The notes beneath the pieces were generated by a model that saw only the letters and a program-made list of their open reading frames with translations, was not told where the DNA came from and did no database searches. A program made the position numbers and the translations under genes. A DNA stretch of 10,881 nt from Candidatus Fermentibacteraceae bacterium (GTDB lineage: Bacteria > Fermentibacterota > Fermentibacteria > Fermentibacterales > JCC-6), in assembly GCA_029932015.1 (NCBI GenBank), contig JAOZQW010000016.1, positions 1-10,881 on the forward strand, written 5' to 3'. Shown one piece after another: positions 1 through 5,845 of this stretch. The number at the start of each line of letters is the position of its first letter. Position 1 is the stretch's first letter.

Positions 1-13
1 CGGAGCAGAAGTC

Positions 14-245
14 CTAAAGAGCGATTTCCTTGCCAGAGCAGGAAGCAGAAGTGCCGCTCTCTCTGCGCTTTTCTTCTATCTGCGCGATCATCCAGTCATC
101 CCAGTTGATGCGCTGATGAGTACTCTCAAGGGAAGCAGGATATCCGACAAGGTTGATCTGGACGCTATACAGGGGTAATAGAGCACTGCGCAGAGATCGC
201 GGTGAACTCAAAGCAGAATTTCCTCTTCAGGTCATCGACCTTCAT
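14..245 (-). pseudogene. possible small gene broken by a one-base frameshift
   Basis: I do not recognise this product. On the minus strand, two ATGs (248 and 245) follow an AGGTGG-type ribosome-binding site at plus 252-258. The spacing favours the ATG at 245. The frame then reads a plausible N-terminus beginning MKVDDLKRKF and stops at 165. Removing one base from the GGGG run at 172-175 joins it to the +1 frame, which stays open to a TAG at 14-16. The restored product would have 76 residues and ends with a hydrophilic segment containing WDDWMIAQIEEKRRES. No membrane segment or known motif is visible. It may be a decayed gene, an assembly indel in a homopolymer, or chance. The good ribosome site and the coherent join are the only support. 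Confidence 0.25.
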
Positions 246-356
246 CATGCCCCACCTCGACGACGTCCATGCACAGAGTGTGTTCGTCTCTCCGATGCAT
301 ACCGTGCAAGGGCTTATCCCTGGAGACTTCTGCCAGACCTCACAGTGCACCTTGCC
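246..356. other. intergenic stretch, no gene seen
   Basis: This segment lies between the possible minus-strand small gene and the perR promoter. Open frames on either strand are short and lack a credible family match. The frame upstream of perR is open back to about 269, but it precedes the promoter and the ribosome-binding site, so I do not count it as coding. No tRNA, convincing hairpin or repeat was seen. Confidence 0.5.
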
Positions 357-384
357 TTGACATTGATAGAATCATCTATATATT
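357..384 (+). promoter_or_regulatory. sigma-70-type promoter of the oxygen-defence operon
   Basis: A perfect -35 hexamer TTGACA (357-362) is followed after 16 bases by TATATT (379-384). This puts transcription start near 391 and leaves a leader of about 25 bases before the chosen perR ATG at 416. It is the best promoter match I see in the window. It sits where the head of the seven-gene operon would need one. Confidence 0.65.
362..383. promoter_or_regulatory. candidate PerR operator inside the promoter
   Basis: An AT-rich dyad ATAGA-atca-TCTAT (366-379) is centred at 372.5, with an outer matching AT/AT pair at 362-363 and 382-383. It lies between the -35 and -10 hexamers, where a bound repressor would block RNA polymerase. 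PerR regulators often repress their own operon. The match to the Bacillus PerR box (TTATAATNATTATAA) is only partial and the dyad has an even rather than odd centre. Binding is therefore inference. Confidence 0.35.
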
Positions 385-415
385 CGGAATCGTAATGAAT
401 ATGAATAGAGGGAAT

Positions 416-829
416 ATGAACAATGCACACCCGAGAAGGATGACCCAGCAGCGGCGGGCCATACTGGATGCGGTCGCAAGACTCGGCTGTCATCCTACCG
501 CGGATCAGGTCTTCGAGATGGTCCGCAGGGAGATGCCGAAGGTCAGCCTTAGTACGGTTTACAGGAACCTCGGGATTCTTGCCGAGCAGGGCGATATCCT
601 TCCAGTCCGCGGATACGGCGATGAAGTGCATTACGATCACAACACTCATGAGCACTATCATGGCATATGCAGGATATGCGGACGGATGATCGACCTTCCT
701 GCCGATACCGTCAAAGCCAGTGCAATGTCAGATGAATGGAGAGAGCGGGATGGTTTTGAAGCTGAGGAGATAGTAGTTACGGTAACAGGAATATGCTCAG
801 GATGCTTGAACGCAACTCAGAAAGGGTAG
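416..829 (+). CDS. perR: Fur-family peroxide-sensing repressor (PerR)
   Basis: This is a 137-residue Fur-family transcriptional regulator, close to the usual 140-150. The N-terminal winged helix carries the family pattern RRMTQQRRAILDAV (7-20) and the recognition helix VSLSTVYRNLGIL (43-55). The structural zinc site is made by C85/C88 and C127/C130. The regulatory metal ligands line up with Bacillus subtilis PerR: H26, D74, H80, H82 and D93. An Asp at the last position (MIDL) rather than the Glu typical of Fur favours peroxide sensing by metal-catalysed histidine oxidation. The ATG at 416 was chosen because AGAGGG lies just upstream and it gives the family length. ATGs at 395, 401 and 440 are alternatives. 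The gene heads an operon of oxygen-detoxification genes and ends 8 bases before rubrerythrin, which supports PerR over Fur or Zur. Autorepression through the dyad at 362-383 is likely but unproven. Confidence 0.88.
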   Translation: MNNAHPRRMTQQRRAILDAVARLGCHPTADQVFEMVRREMPKVSLSTVYRNLGILAEQGDILPVRGYGDEVHYDHNTHEHYHGICRICGRMIDLPADTVKASAMSDEWRERDGFEAEEIVVTVTGICSGCLNATQKG

Positions 830-837
830 GACGGGAA

Positions 838-1410
838 ATGAGTATCAAGGGAACAGAGACCGAGAAGAACATTCTCAAGGCATTTGCAGGGGAGTCCCAG
901 GCAAGGAACAGGTATACTTATTTTGCATCACAGGCGAAGAAAGAGGGTTATGTCCAGATCTCCAGAATATTCACTGAGACTGCAGATCAGGAGAAGGAGC
1001 ATGCCAAGAGGCTTTTCAAGCTCCTTAAGGGCGGCGAGCTGGAGATAACGGCCGGTTTTCCCGCTGGTGTCATAGGCACCACCGAGGAGAACCTCGAGGC
1101 ATCAGCCGGTGGTGAGAACTGGGAGTACACTGAAATGTATCCTTCCTTTGCCAGAACTGCCCGAGAAGAGGGATTTGATGGCATTGCCACGATATTCGAA
1201 TCCATTGCGGTAGCTGAGAAACAGCACGAGAAGCGCTACCTTGAACTGGTGAAGAACCTTCGCGATGGAGCGGTCTTCAAAAAGGATGGTATCGTGATCT
1301 GGCGATGCATCAACTGCGGCTACGTTCACGAGGGTATCGATGCTCCCGAGGTCTGCCCCGCATGTGCACATCCACAGGCCTACTTCGAGATCCTTGGCGA
1401 GAACTGGTAG
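838..1410 (+). CDS. rbr: rubrerythrin (NADH-peroxidase component)
   Basis: Rubrerythrin is a cytoplasmic enzyme that reduces hydrogen peroxide to water in anaerobes, using electrons passed through rubredoxin-type centres. The 190-residue product has the classic two-domain layout and length. The four-helix ferritin-like domain carries diiron ligands E19, E52 and H55 (ETADQEKEH), E93 and E96, and E127 with H130 (AVAEKQHEK). The C-terminal rubredoxin domain has C157/C160 (WRCINCGY) and C173/C176 (VCPACAHP). Numbering is one less than in Desulfovibrio vulgaris rubrerythrin. The ATG at 838 begins the normal family sequence and has purine-rich sequence with GTAGGA about 9 bases upstream. An in-frame start at 793 would overlap perR and is unlikely. 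It is 8 bases downstream of perR, so co-transcription is expected. All key residues are intact. Confidence 0.95.
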   Translation: MSIKGTETEKNILKAFAGESQARNRYTYFASQAKKEGYVQISRIFTETADQEKEHAKRLFKLLKGGELEITAGFPAGVIGTTEENLEASAGGENWEYTEMYPSFARTAREEGFDGIATIFESIAVAEKQHEKRYLELVKNLRDGAVFKKDGIVIWRCINCGYVHEGIDAPEVCPACAHPQAYFEILGENW

Positions 1411-1422
1411 AACTGACACCTG

Positions 1423-1452
1423 TTGTCTGAGATTGACTACGATAAGCATAAT
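1423..1452 (+). promoter_or_regulatory. possible internal promoter before dfx
   Basis: The 66-base gap between rubrerythrin and desulfoferrodoxin is the largest inside the operon. It contains TTGTCT (1423-1428), an 18-base spacer and CATAAT (1447-1452). The hexamers match the consensus at 4 of 6 and 5 of 6 positions. It could give the downstream genes a second transcription start near 1459, just before the ribosome-binding site. Weak evidence. Confidence 0.25.
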
Positions 1453-1464
1453 GACATAAGGCTT

Positions 1465-1470
1465 AGGAGG
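1465..1470 (+). promoter_or_regulatory. ribosome-binding site of dfx
   Basis: A perfect AGGAGG lies 6 bases before the ATG at 1477. It decides that start over the longer in-frame opening at 1423. Confidence 0.85.
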
Positions 1471-1476
1471 AATGAG

Positions 1477-1851
1477 ATGACAAAGAGAAGTCAGGTGTAC
1501 AAATGCAGTCTCTGCGGGAACATCGTTGAGATGGTTCATGGTGGTGCGGGTGCTCTGGTCTGCTGCAACGAGCCAATGCAGCTCATGGATGAACAGGCTG
1601 CTGACAGCTCTGTCGAGAAGCATGTCCCTATCGTGGAGAAAACAGACAAGGGGTGGAAGGTCACCGTTGGTTCAATACCTCATCCGATGGAGGCTCAGCA
1701 TTACATCGAGTGGATCGAGCTTACAGCAGAGGGCAGGGTATGCAGGAAGTACCTCAAGCCAGGAGACGCTCCTTCCGCGGAATTCTTCACACCTGCTGAT
1801 GAGGTTGGGGCAAGGGAGTACTGCAGCGTTCACGGTCTCTGGAAGAGCTAG
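1477..1851 (+). CDS. dfx: desulfoferrodoxin, class II superoxide reductase
   Basis: This cytoplasmic enzyme reduces superoxide to hydrogen peroxide without making O2, which suits an anaerobe. The 124-residue product has both iron centres with the same numbering as Desulfovibrio desulfuricans desulfoferrodoxin. Centre I, the desulforedoxin-like FeS4 site, uses C10, C13, C29 and C30 (YKCSLCGN, then VCCNEPM). Centre II, the catalytic Fe(His)4(Cys) site, uses H49, H69, H75, C116 and H119 (EKHVPIV, PHPMEAQHYIEW, EYCSVHGLW). The conserved E47-K48 pair beside the substrate site is present. The start is fixed by a perfect AGGAGG. The peroxide it forms would be the substrate of the rubrerythrin encoded just upstream. 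Its stop is 8 bases before the ferritin start. Confidence 0.96.
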   Translation: MTKRSQVYKCSLCGNIVEMVHGGAGALVCCNEPMQLMDEQAADSSVEKHVPIVEKTDKGWKVTVGSIPHPMEAQHYIEWIELTAEGRVCRKYLKPGDAPSAEFFTPADEVGAREYCSVHGLWKS

Positions 1852-1859
1852 GTGTCTCC

Positions 1860-2372
1860 ATGTTCAGCGAGAAGATGGAAGCAGCCATAAATAGCCAGAT
1901 CAACGCAGAACTCTATTCATCATATCTGTATGCGGCGATGGGCATGTATTTTGAAGCCATCGACATGAGCGGTGCAGGCAAATGGATGGATGCACAGGTC
2001 CAGGAAGAACTCATGCATGCAGGCAAGTTCATGAGCTATGTCAACGAGAGAGGTGGAAGGGTTATCCTCGACACCATCGAGAAACCTCCTGTCGAATGGT
2101 CCTCCTGTCTGGCGGCATTTGAGGCTGCCCTGGAGCATGAGAAGAAAGTATCGGCTTTGATCAACGAGCTTGTCACCATGGCAAGGGATGAGCAGGATCA
2201 CATGACCGACAACTTTCTTCAGTGGTTCATTGCGGAGCAGGTCGAAGAGGAGGCCTCAGTTGGTGAGGTTACACGGAAGCTCAGGCTGGTCGGTACTTCA
2301 GGAGGAGGTCTCTTCATGATGGACAGGGAGCTCAGCGCAAGAGTTTTCACTCCACCTGCAAAAGAGGAATAG
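1860..2372 (+). CDS. ftnA: ferritin (non-haem iron storage, FtnA type)
   Basis: Ferritin oxidises Fe(II) and stores it as a mineral inside a 24-subunit shell, limiting Fenton chemistry. The 170-residue product is of typical bacterial ferritin length. The ferroxidase residues carry the Escherichia coli FtnA numbering: E17 (NAELYSSYLY), Y24, E50 and H53 (VQEELMHAGKF), E94 (LEHEKKV), Q127 and E130 (AEQVEEEAS). There is no bacterioferritin haem-ligand signature. The ribosome-binding site is poor (AGGTG about 5 bases from the ATG), so translation may depend on coupling to dfx, whose stop is 8 bases upstream. Placing iron storage in a PerR-led operon is a known theme, because free iron and peroxide are dangerous together. 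Confidence 0.94.
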   Translation: MFSEKMEAAINSQINAELYSSYLYAAMGMYFEAIDMSGAGKWMDAQVQEELMHAGKFMSYVNERGGRVILDTIEKPPVEWSSCLAAFEAALEHEKKVSALINELVTMARDEQDHMTDNFLQWFIAEQVEEEASVGEVTRKLRLVGTSGGGLFMMDRELSARVFTPPAKEE

Positions 2373-2382
2373 GAGGTAGGTC

Positions 2383-2883
2383 ATGGGTACTGATTTCAAT
2401 GCCGATGAAGTTCTGGCGATGGCAGAGCGTATTGAACGAAATGGACAGGGATTCTACCTCCAGGCTTCCAGAGTAGTTGACCGTGCCGATGTCTCGAAGC
2501 TGCTGGCGGACCTTGGTGTGTGGGAGAAAGGTCACGAGGCGCTTTTCATTGATATGAGGTCTAAGCTCTCAGAGGAGGAGCGCAGGCAGACCGCAATTGA
2601 TCCCTATAACGAAGCGGCTCTCTACCTCGCCGCGGTGGCGGACAGTCATGTGTTCTCCAGAGAGGATCTCGATCCTGCTGGTATGCTCAGGGAAGGTATT
2701 TCAACTGGAGAGATCATCGATCTGGCCCTTCAGTTCGAAAAAGACTCCATACTCTTCTTCCTCGGGCTTCAGCGGATGGTTCCGGAGAGTCTCGGGATGA
2801 ATAAAGTACAGAAGATCATCGATGAGGAAGTCAGCCACATGGCCTTCCTTGAAAAGATGCGCAGGGAGCTTGCGGTCGAGTAG
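2383..2883 (+). CDS. ferritin-like diiron protein (rubrerythrin-type domain only)
   Basis: This 166-residue protein belongs to the ferritin-like superfamily and resembles the COG1633-type group, which carries the rubrerythrin fold without a rubredoxin tail. Predicted diiron ligands sit in two half-sites: E18 with E48 and H51 (WEKGHE), then E119 (FEKDSILFF) with E149 and H152 (EEVSHMAF). The first helix reads AMAERIERNGQGFYLQAS, as in stand-alone rubrerythrin domains. No Cys pairs are present, so electrons must come from a partner. The start has a strong AGGAGGT (2371-2377) that overlaps the ferritin stop codon. It lies between ferritin and fprA inside the operon, which argues for a role in oxygen, peroxide or iron handling. 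The exact reaction cannot be told from the sequence. Confidence 0.8.
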   Translation: MGTDFNADEVLAMAERIERNGQGFYLQASRVVDRADVSKLLADLGVWEKGHEALFIDMRSKLSEEERRQTAIDPYNEAALYLAAVADSHVFSREDLDPAGMLREGISTGEIIDLALQFEKDSILFFLGLQRMVPESLGMNKVQKIIDEEVSHMAFLEKMRRELAVE

Positions 2884-2903
2884 AATTAACGCCTTTCCAT
2901 CCC

Positions 2904-2910
2904 TGGAGGG
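2904..2910 (+). promoter_or_regulatory. ribosome-binding site fixing a TTG start for fprA
   Basis: TGGAGGG lies about 7 bases upstream of TTG at 2918. No in-frame ATG lies near the family N-terminus, so this site decides the start. The longer open frame from 2822 would overlap the previous gene by 62 bases and has no family sequence. Confidence 0.75.
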
Positions 2911-2917
2911 AGAACCG

Positions 2918-4129
2918 TTGAGCGCTTTCAACGCAGTCAAGCTTACAGACAGGGTCTACTGGGTAGGGGCCATCGACTGGGCGATAAGAAACTTCCACGG
3001 TTATCAGACGAGCCGGGGGACAACCTATAACGCCTTCCTGATACTGGACGACAAGATCACCCTGATAGACACCGTGAAGAAGCCGTTCCTCTCTGAGATG
3101 ATGTCCAGGATATCCTCTGTCGTCGACCCGGAGAAGATCGATTACATCGTCAGCAATCACTCAGAAATGGACCATACCGGCGCCCTCCCAGAAGCCATGA
3201 CGATCATCCGCCCGGAGAAGGTCTACGCATCACCCAACGGGAAGAAGGCGCTTCAGAAGCACTTCCACTGGGACCCTGAAACCATCACTACGGTCAAGAC
3301 CGGAGAAAGCCTTCCACTTGGTGAGACAACCCTGAGCTTCATCGAGACCCGTATGCTTCACTGGCCTGACAGCATGGTCTCGTACCTCGCGGAGGAGAAG
3401 ATCCTTTTCAGCCAGGATGGTTTCGGCATGCATCTGGCGTCAACGGAGAGGTTCGATGATGAACTTTCCCTCCACACGCTGGACGAGGAAGCCGAGAAAT
3501 ACTTCGCCAATATCCTCATGCCTTTCTCTCCGCTGGTCACCAGACTCATGTCGCAGCTCAAGGAGCTTGACCTTGATGTGGAACTGCTCTGTCCGGATCA
3601 CGGTCCGGTGTGGCGGTCTCATATCGGGCGCATCCTGGGCAAGTGGTCCGAATGGGCTCAGCAGAGGCCAACGCGCAAAGCTATCGTCATTTATGACACA
3701 ATGTGGAAGAGCACGGCCTCGATGGCCGATGCCATATGCAATGGACTCTCCTCTCTCGGGATCTCCGTCAGGGTTATGCCCTTGAGCTCATCACATATGA
3801 GTAACGTAGCAACTGAAGTAATAGAGGCAGCTGCGCTGATAGTCGGAAGTCCCACCATCAACGGTCAGATATTCCCGACTGTTGCAGCCTGTATGACCTA
3901 TCTTGGAAGTCTGAAACCGCGTAACATGGTCGGTGCCGCTTTCGGTTCATATGGCTGGAGCGGTGAGGCCCCGGGGAAGCTCGAGAAAATGCTTGAGGAT
4001 CAGAATATCCCTCTTGCAGCCGAGGCACTGAAGATCAACTACGTCCCGGATGAGGATGCCCTTCAGAAGGCAACCGAGTTCGGCATCTCTGTTGGACACA
4101 AGCTCCTTGAACTCTGCGAGGGGGACTGA
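2918..4129 (+). CDS. fprA: flavodiiron protein FprA (O2/NO reductase)
   Basis: Flavodiiron proteins reduce O2 to water, or NO to N2O, in the cytoplasm using electrons from rubredoxin. The product has 403 residues, the normal length for the two-domain form. The N-terminal metallo-beta-lactamase-like domain (about 1-250) keeps the diiron ligands H81, E83 and D85 with H86 (SNHSEMDHTG), H148 (MLHWPDS), D167 (SQDGFG) and H227 (CPDHGP). The C-terminal flavodoxin domain (about 253-403) begins KAIVIYDTMWKST, where T260-T265 form the FMN phosphate loop. It also holds GSPTINGQIFP and GSYGWSGEAP, the usual flavin-contacting loops. The start is TTG. The stop overlaps the start of the next gene (TGATG), which encodes its likely electron donor. 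It could serve mainly against O2 or NO, and sequence alone does not decide. Confidence 0.95.
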   Translation: MSAFNAVKLTDRVYWVGAIDWAIRNFHGYQTSRGTTYNAFLILDDKITLIDTVKKPFLSEMMSRISSVVDPEKIDYIVSNHSEMDHTGALPEAMTIIRPEKVYASPNGKKALQKHFHWDPETITTVKTGESLPLGETTLSFIETRMLHWPDSMVSYLAEEKILFSQDGFGMHLASTERFDDELSLHTLDEEAEKYFANILMPFSPLVTRLMSQLKELDLDVELLCPDHGPVWRSHIGRILGKWSEWAQQRPTRKAIVIYDTMWKSTASMADAICNGLSSLGISVRVMPLSSSHMSNVATEVIEAAALIVGSPTINGQIFPTVAACMTYLGSLKPRNMVGAAFGSYGWSGEAPGKLEKMLEDQNIPLAAEALKINYVPDEDALQKATEFGISVGHKLLELCEGD

Positions 4130-4836
4130 TGGACATCTCTGCACTCTTCACGCTCAGTTATGGTCTCTATGTTGTCGGAACCCGTTCCGGCGATAAGCTG
4201 AACGGACAGATATCCAATACAGTCTTCCAGATAACCGCTGAACCCATGCGGATAGCCGTCTCAATCAACAAGACCGAACTCACGCATGGGTTCATCGAGG
4301 AAACAGGTATGTGCTGCGTTGCCATCGTAAGCAGTAATGCAGATCTCCCCTTCATAGGCAGGTTCGGCTTCAAGAGCGGGAGGGATACGGATAAATTCGA
4401 AGGTATCCCATTCAAGCTGGCCGCCTCAGGCTGTCCGATGCCCCTGGAGAATACCCTGTCATACCTTGACTTGCGGGTAGTGGATCAGATCGATGCTCAA
4501 ACGCATACTGTCTTCATATCTGAGGTCACGGATTGTGGCATTTTGGGTGAAGGTCAGCCGATGACATATGCGTATTACCAGCAGGTGCTCAGAGGACGAA
4601 CTCCCCCGACCGCACCATCGCATAAACCAGTTCTCAATGACTCAGAACAAGAAAACGAAGGAAGGGATAAGAAAGAAATGAAGAGCTACGTCTGTAACAT
4701 TTGTGGCTATATCTATGATCCGGCAGAAGGTGATCCAGATAGCGGTATTGAGGCTGGAACCGCCTTCAAGGTTATTCCGGAAGACTGGGTCTGCCCGGTT
4801 TGCGGAGTGGGCAAGGACCAGTTCTCGGAAGTGTAG
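4129..4836 (+). CDS. hrb: flavin reductase-rubredoxin fusion (high-molecular-weight rubredoxin)
   Basis: The 235-residue protein joins two redox modules. Residues 1 to about 155 are a flavin reductase-like FMN-binding domain (FTLSYGLYVVGT, then NGQISNTVFQIT at 26-37). After a hydrophilic linker (about 156-183) comes a complete rubredoxin (184-235) with C189/C192 (YVCNICGYIYDP) and C222/C225 (WVCPVCGVGKDQF). The layout is that of Moorella thermoacetica Hrb, which passes electrons from NADH through FMN to the FeS4 centre and on to FprA. Here its ATG overlaps the fprA stop by one base, so the two are almost surely translated together as a donor-acceptor pair. Rubrerythrin and desulfoferrodoxin could also draw on it. 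The operon terminator follows at once. Confidence 0.93.
   Translation: MDISALFTLSYGLYVVGTRSGDKLNGQISNTVFQITAEPMRIAVSINKTELTHGFIEETGMCCVAIVSSNADLPFIGRFGFKSGRDTDKFEGIPFKLAASGCPMPLENTLSYLDLRVVDQIDAQTHTVFISEVTDCGILGEGQPMTYAYYQQVLRGRTPPTAPSHKPVLNDSEQENEGRDKKEMKSYVCNICGYIYDPAEGDPDSGIEAGTAFKVIPEDWVCPVCGVGKDQFSEV
4658..4680 (+). promoter_or_regulatory. possible internal start for a free rubredoxin
   Basis: AAGGAAGGG (4658-4666) is followed after 11 bases by an in-frame ATG (4678) that is exactly the first residue of a canonical rubredoxin (MKSYVCNICGY). It may be a relic of an ancestral separate gene or a weak internal start yielding a 52-residue rubredoxin. The spacing is longer than ideal. Confidence 0.25.
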
Positions 4837-4860
4837 ATCTCAGGCCGAGATCTCAGGCCG
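4835..4860. repeat. 13-base perfect tandem duplication across the hrb stop codon
   Basis: The 13-mer AGATCTCAGGCCG occurs at 4835-4847 and again, with no gap, at 4848-4860. The first copy contains the last two bases of the TAG stop (4834-4836). The second copy supplies the first bases of the terminator stem (from 4855). It looks like a slippage duplication. Confidence 0.9.
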
Positions 4861-4909
4861 GGCCTCAATTCTTCAATAATCGAAGAAATGAGGCCCGGCC
4901 TCAGTTTTT
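4855..4909 (+). terminator. intrinsic terminator of the oxygen-defence operon
   Basis: A perfect 13-base-pair GC-rich stem (AGGCCGGGCCTCA at 4855-4867 with TGAGGCCCGGCCT at 4889-4901) continues past one A-A mismatch into six more pairs (TTCTTC/GAAGAA). It closes on a 7-base loop and is followed by TTTTT (4905-4909). The 3' arm ends on the first base of the minus-strand xdhC stop codon, so it lies at the convergent junction. There is no matching T-run on the minus strand, so termination is clearest for the plus-strand operon. Confidence 0.88.
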
Positions 4910-5845
4910 GCATGAGAGGAGTTCGGCGGCGACGCTGACAGCGATCTCCCATGGGGATTTAGCCCCGATGGACAGACCTATCGGACTTCGCACGCTTTCC
5001 AGCCATTCATCTGATACTCCGGTCTCTCTCAATCTCTGGAAGATTGTCTCCCTCTTTGCACTGCTTGCCATGAGCCCGACATACTTCAGATCCATATCTG
5101 CCAGGCCGCTGAGTACTTCAAGGTCCGCCGAGTGCATTGGCGTCATCACGACTGTCCAGCTGTGATCTCCCTCCGGGATATGTGAGCTGGCCTGCCCGAA
5201 CTCGGCTCTTACCCATTCGAAGGGGAGATTCTGAGAAGGCGCTTCTCTGGAGTCGATGACAACAGGTCTGAAAGGCAGTCTGACAAGCAGTTCCGCCAGA
5301 GCCTGTCCGACATGGCCGCCTCCGATGATATAGACCGTATCCTCGAGGCCAAGCATCGCAGAGAAACTCCAGTCATCACACTCTGAAAGCACGAATCCTG
5401 TAGGATTGGCAGGCGCTCCTTCTAAGATTCGAAGACCTGATCGATCGAGAGTGAGTGTTCCCATAAGACCATCTGTCAGGATCCCTGCAGCAAGCTCAAG
5501 AGGGACCAGCAGGCTGGCATCGAGGGGAAGGACTGCGGTTGTCTGGGTGCCTGAGCAGATCATGCCGGATGCGAATGCATTACCGGAGGGAACCTCTGAA
5601 TGCTGATGTTCAATAAGCTCAGGCTCGACTGAACCAGTCTCCAGCATCTGCCGGGCCTTTCTGACCAGGGAGAGTTCCAGAGTTCCGCCGCCAACAGTGC
5701 CGAATGAATCCTCGTTCGTGACTGCCATCGCGGCACCGGGTCTTCCCGGGCCGCTGCCTTCAGTAGTGACCGTTAGAAGAAGGGCGCATCTTCGCCCTTC
5801 TCTCAGAGAGACAGCCGCGTATGACCAGAGACCCGGGTCGTTCAC
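4901..5845 (-). CDS. xdhC: XdhC/CoxI-family molybdenum hydroxylase maturation protein
   Basis: XdhC proteins bind molybdenum cofactor, help sulfurate it and insert it into xanthine dehydrogenase and related hydroxylases. The 314-residue product has both halves of the family. The N-terminal part holds GSGPGRPGAAMAV (30-42), FGTVGGGTLE (48-57) and a variant of the MxCGG motif, MICSG (95-99). The C-terminal Rossmann domain holds YIIGGGHVGQAL (172-183), an acidic residue D198 at the end of the second strand, the TPMHSAD loop (235-241) and the family ending SPIGLSIGAKSPWEIA. The start is GTG, which overlaps the adenosine deaminase stop as GTGA. Translational coupling is therefore likely, and the upstream ribosome site is only a weak GGCGGG. 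No hydroxylase subunit lies in the window, so its client enzyme is elsewhere or different from xanthine dehydrogenase. Confidence 0.88.
   Translation of the reverse strand: MNDPGLWSYAAVSLREGRRCALLLTVTTEGSGPGRPGAAMAVTNEDSFGTVGGGTLELSLVRKARQMLETGSVEPELIEHQHSEVPSGNAFASGMICSGTQTTAVLPLDASLLVPLELAAGILTDGLMGTLTLDRSGLRILEGAPANPTGFVLSECDDWSFSAMLGLEDTVYIIGGGHVGQALAELLVRLPFRPVVIDSREAPSQNLPFEWVRAEFGQASSHIPEGDHSWTVVMTPMHSADLEVLSGLADMDLKYVGLMASSAKRETIFQRLRETGVSDEWLESVRSPIGLSIGAKSPWEIAVSVAAELLSCKN

Noticed and set aside
18..60. Hairpin AGAGCG/CGCTCT as a terminator for the minus strand
   Set aside because: It is only six base pairs around a long loop, with a T-run too short on the minus strand.
269..415. 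N-terminal extension of perR in the same frame, open from 269
   Set aside because: It lies upstream of and across the TTGACA/TATATT promoter and has no Fur-family sequence. The ATG at 416 gives the usual family length.
1447..1461. Second PerR box in the gap before dfx
   Set aside because: Only the left half (ATAAT) resembles the box. The right half does not match and there is no dyad.
1102..1623. 173-codon minus-strand open frame
   Set aside because: It is antisense to rubrerythrin and desulfoferrodoxin, both certain by motif, and has no recognisable domain.
2822..2917. Upstream extension of fprA
   Set aside because: It overlaps the end of the ferritin-like gene by 62 bases and is not family-like. 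The TTG at 2918 with TGGAGGG fits the family start.
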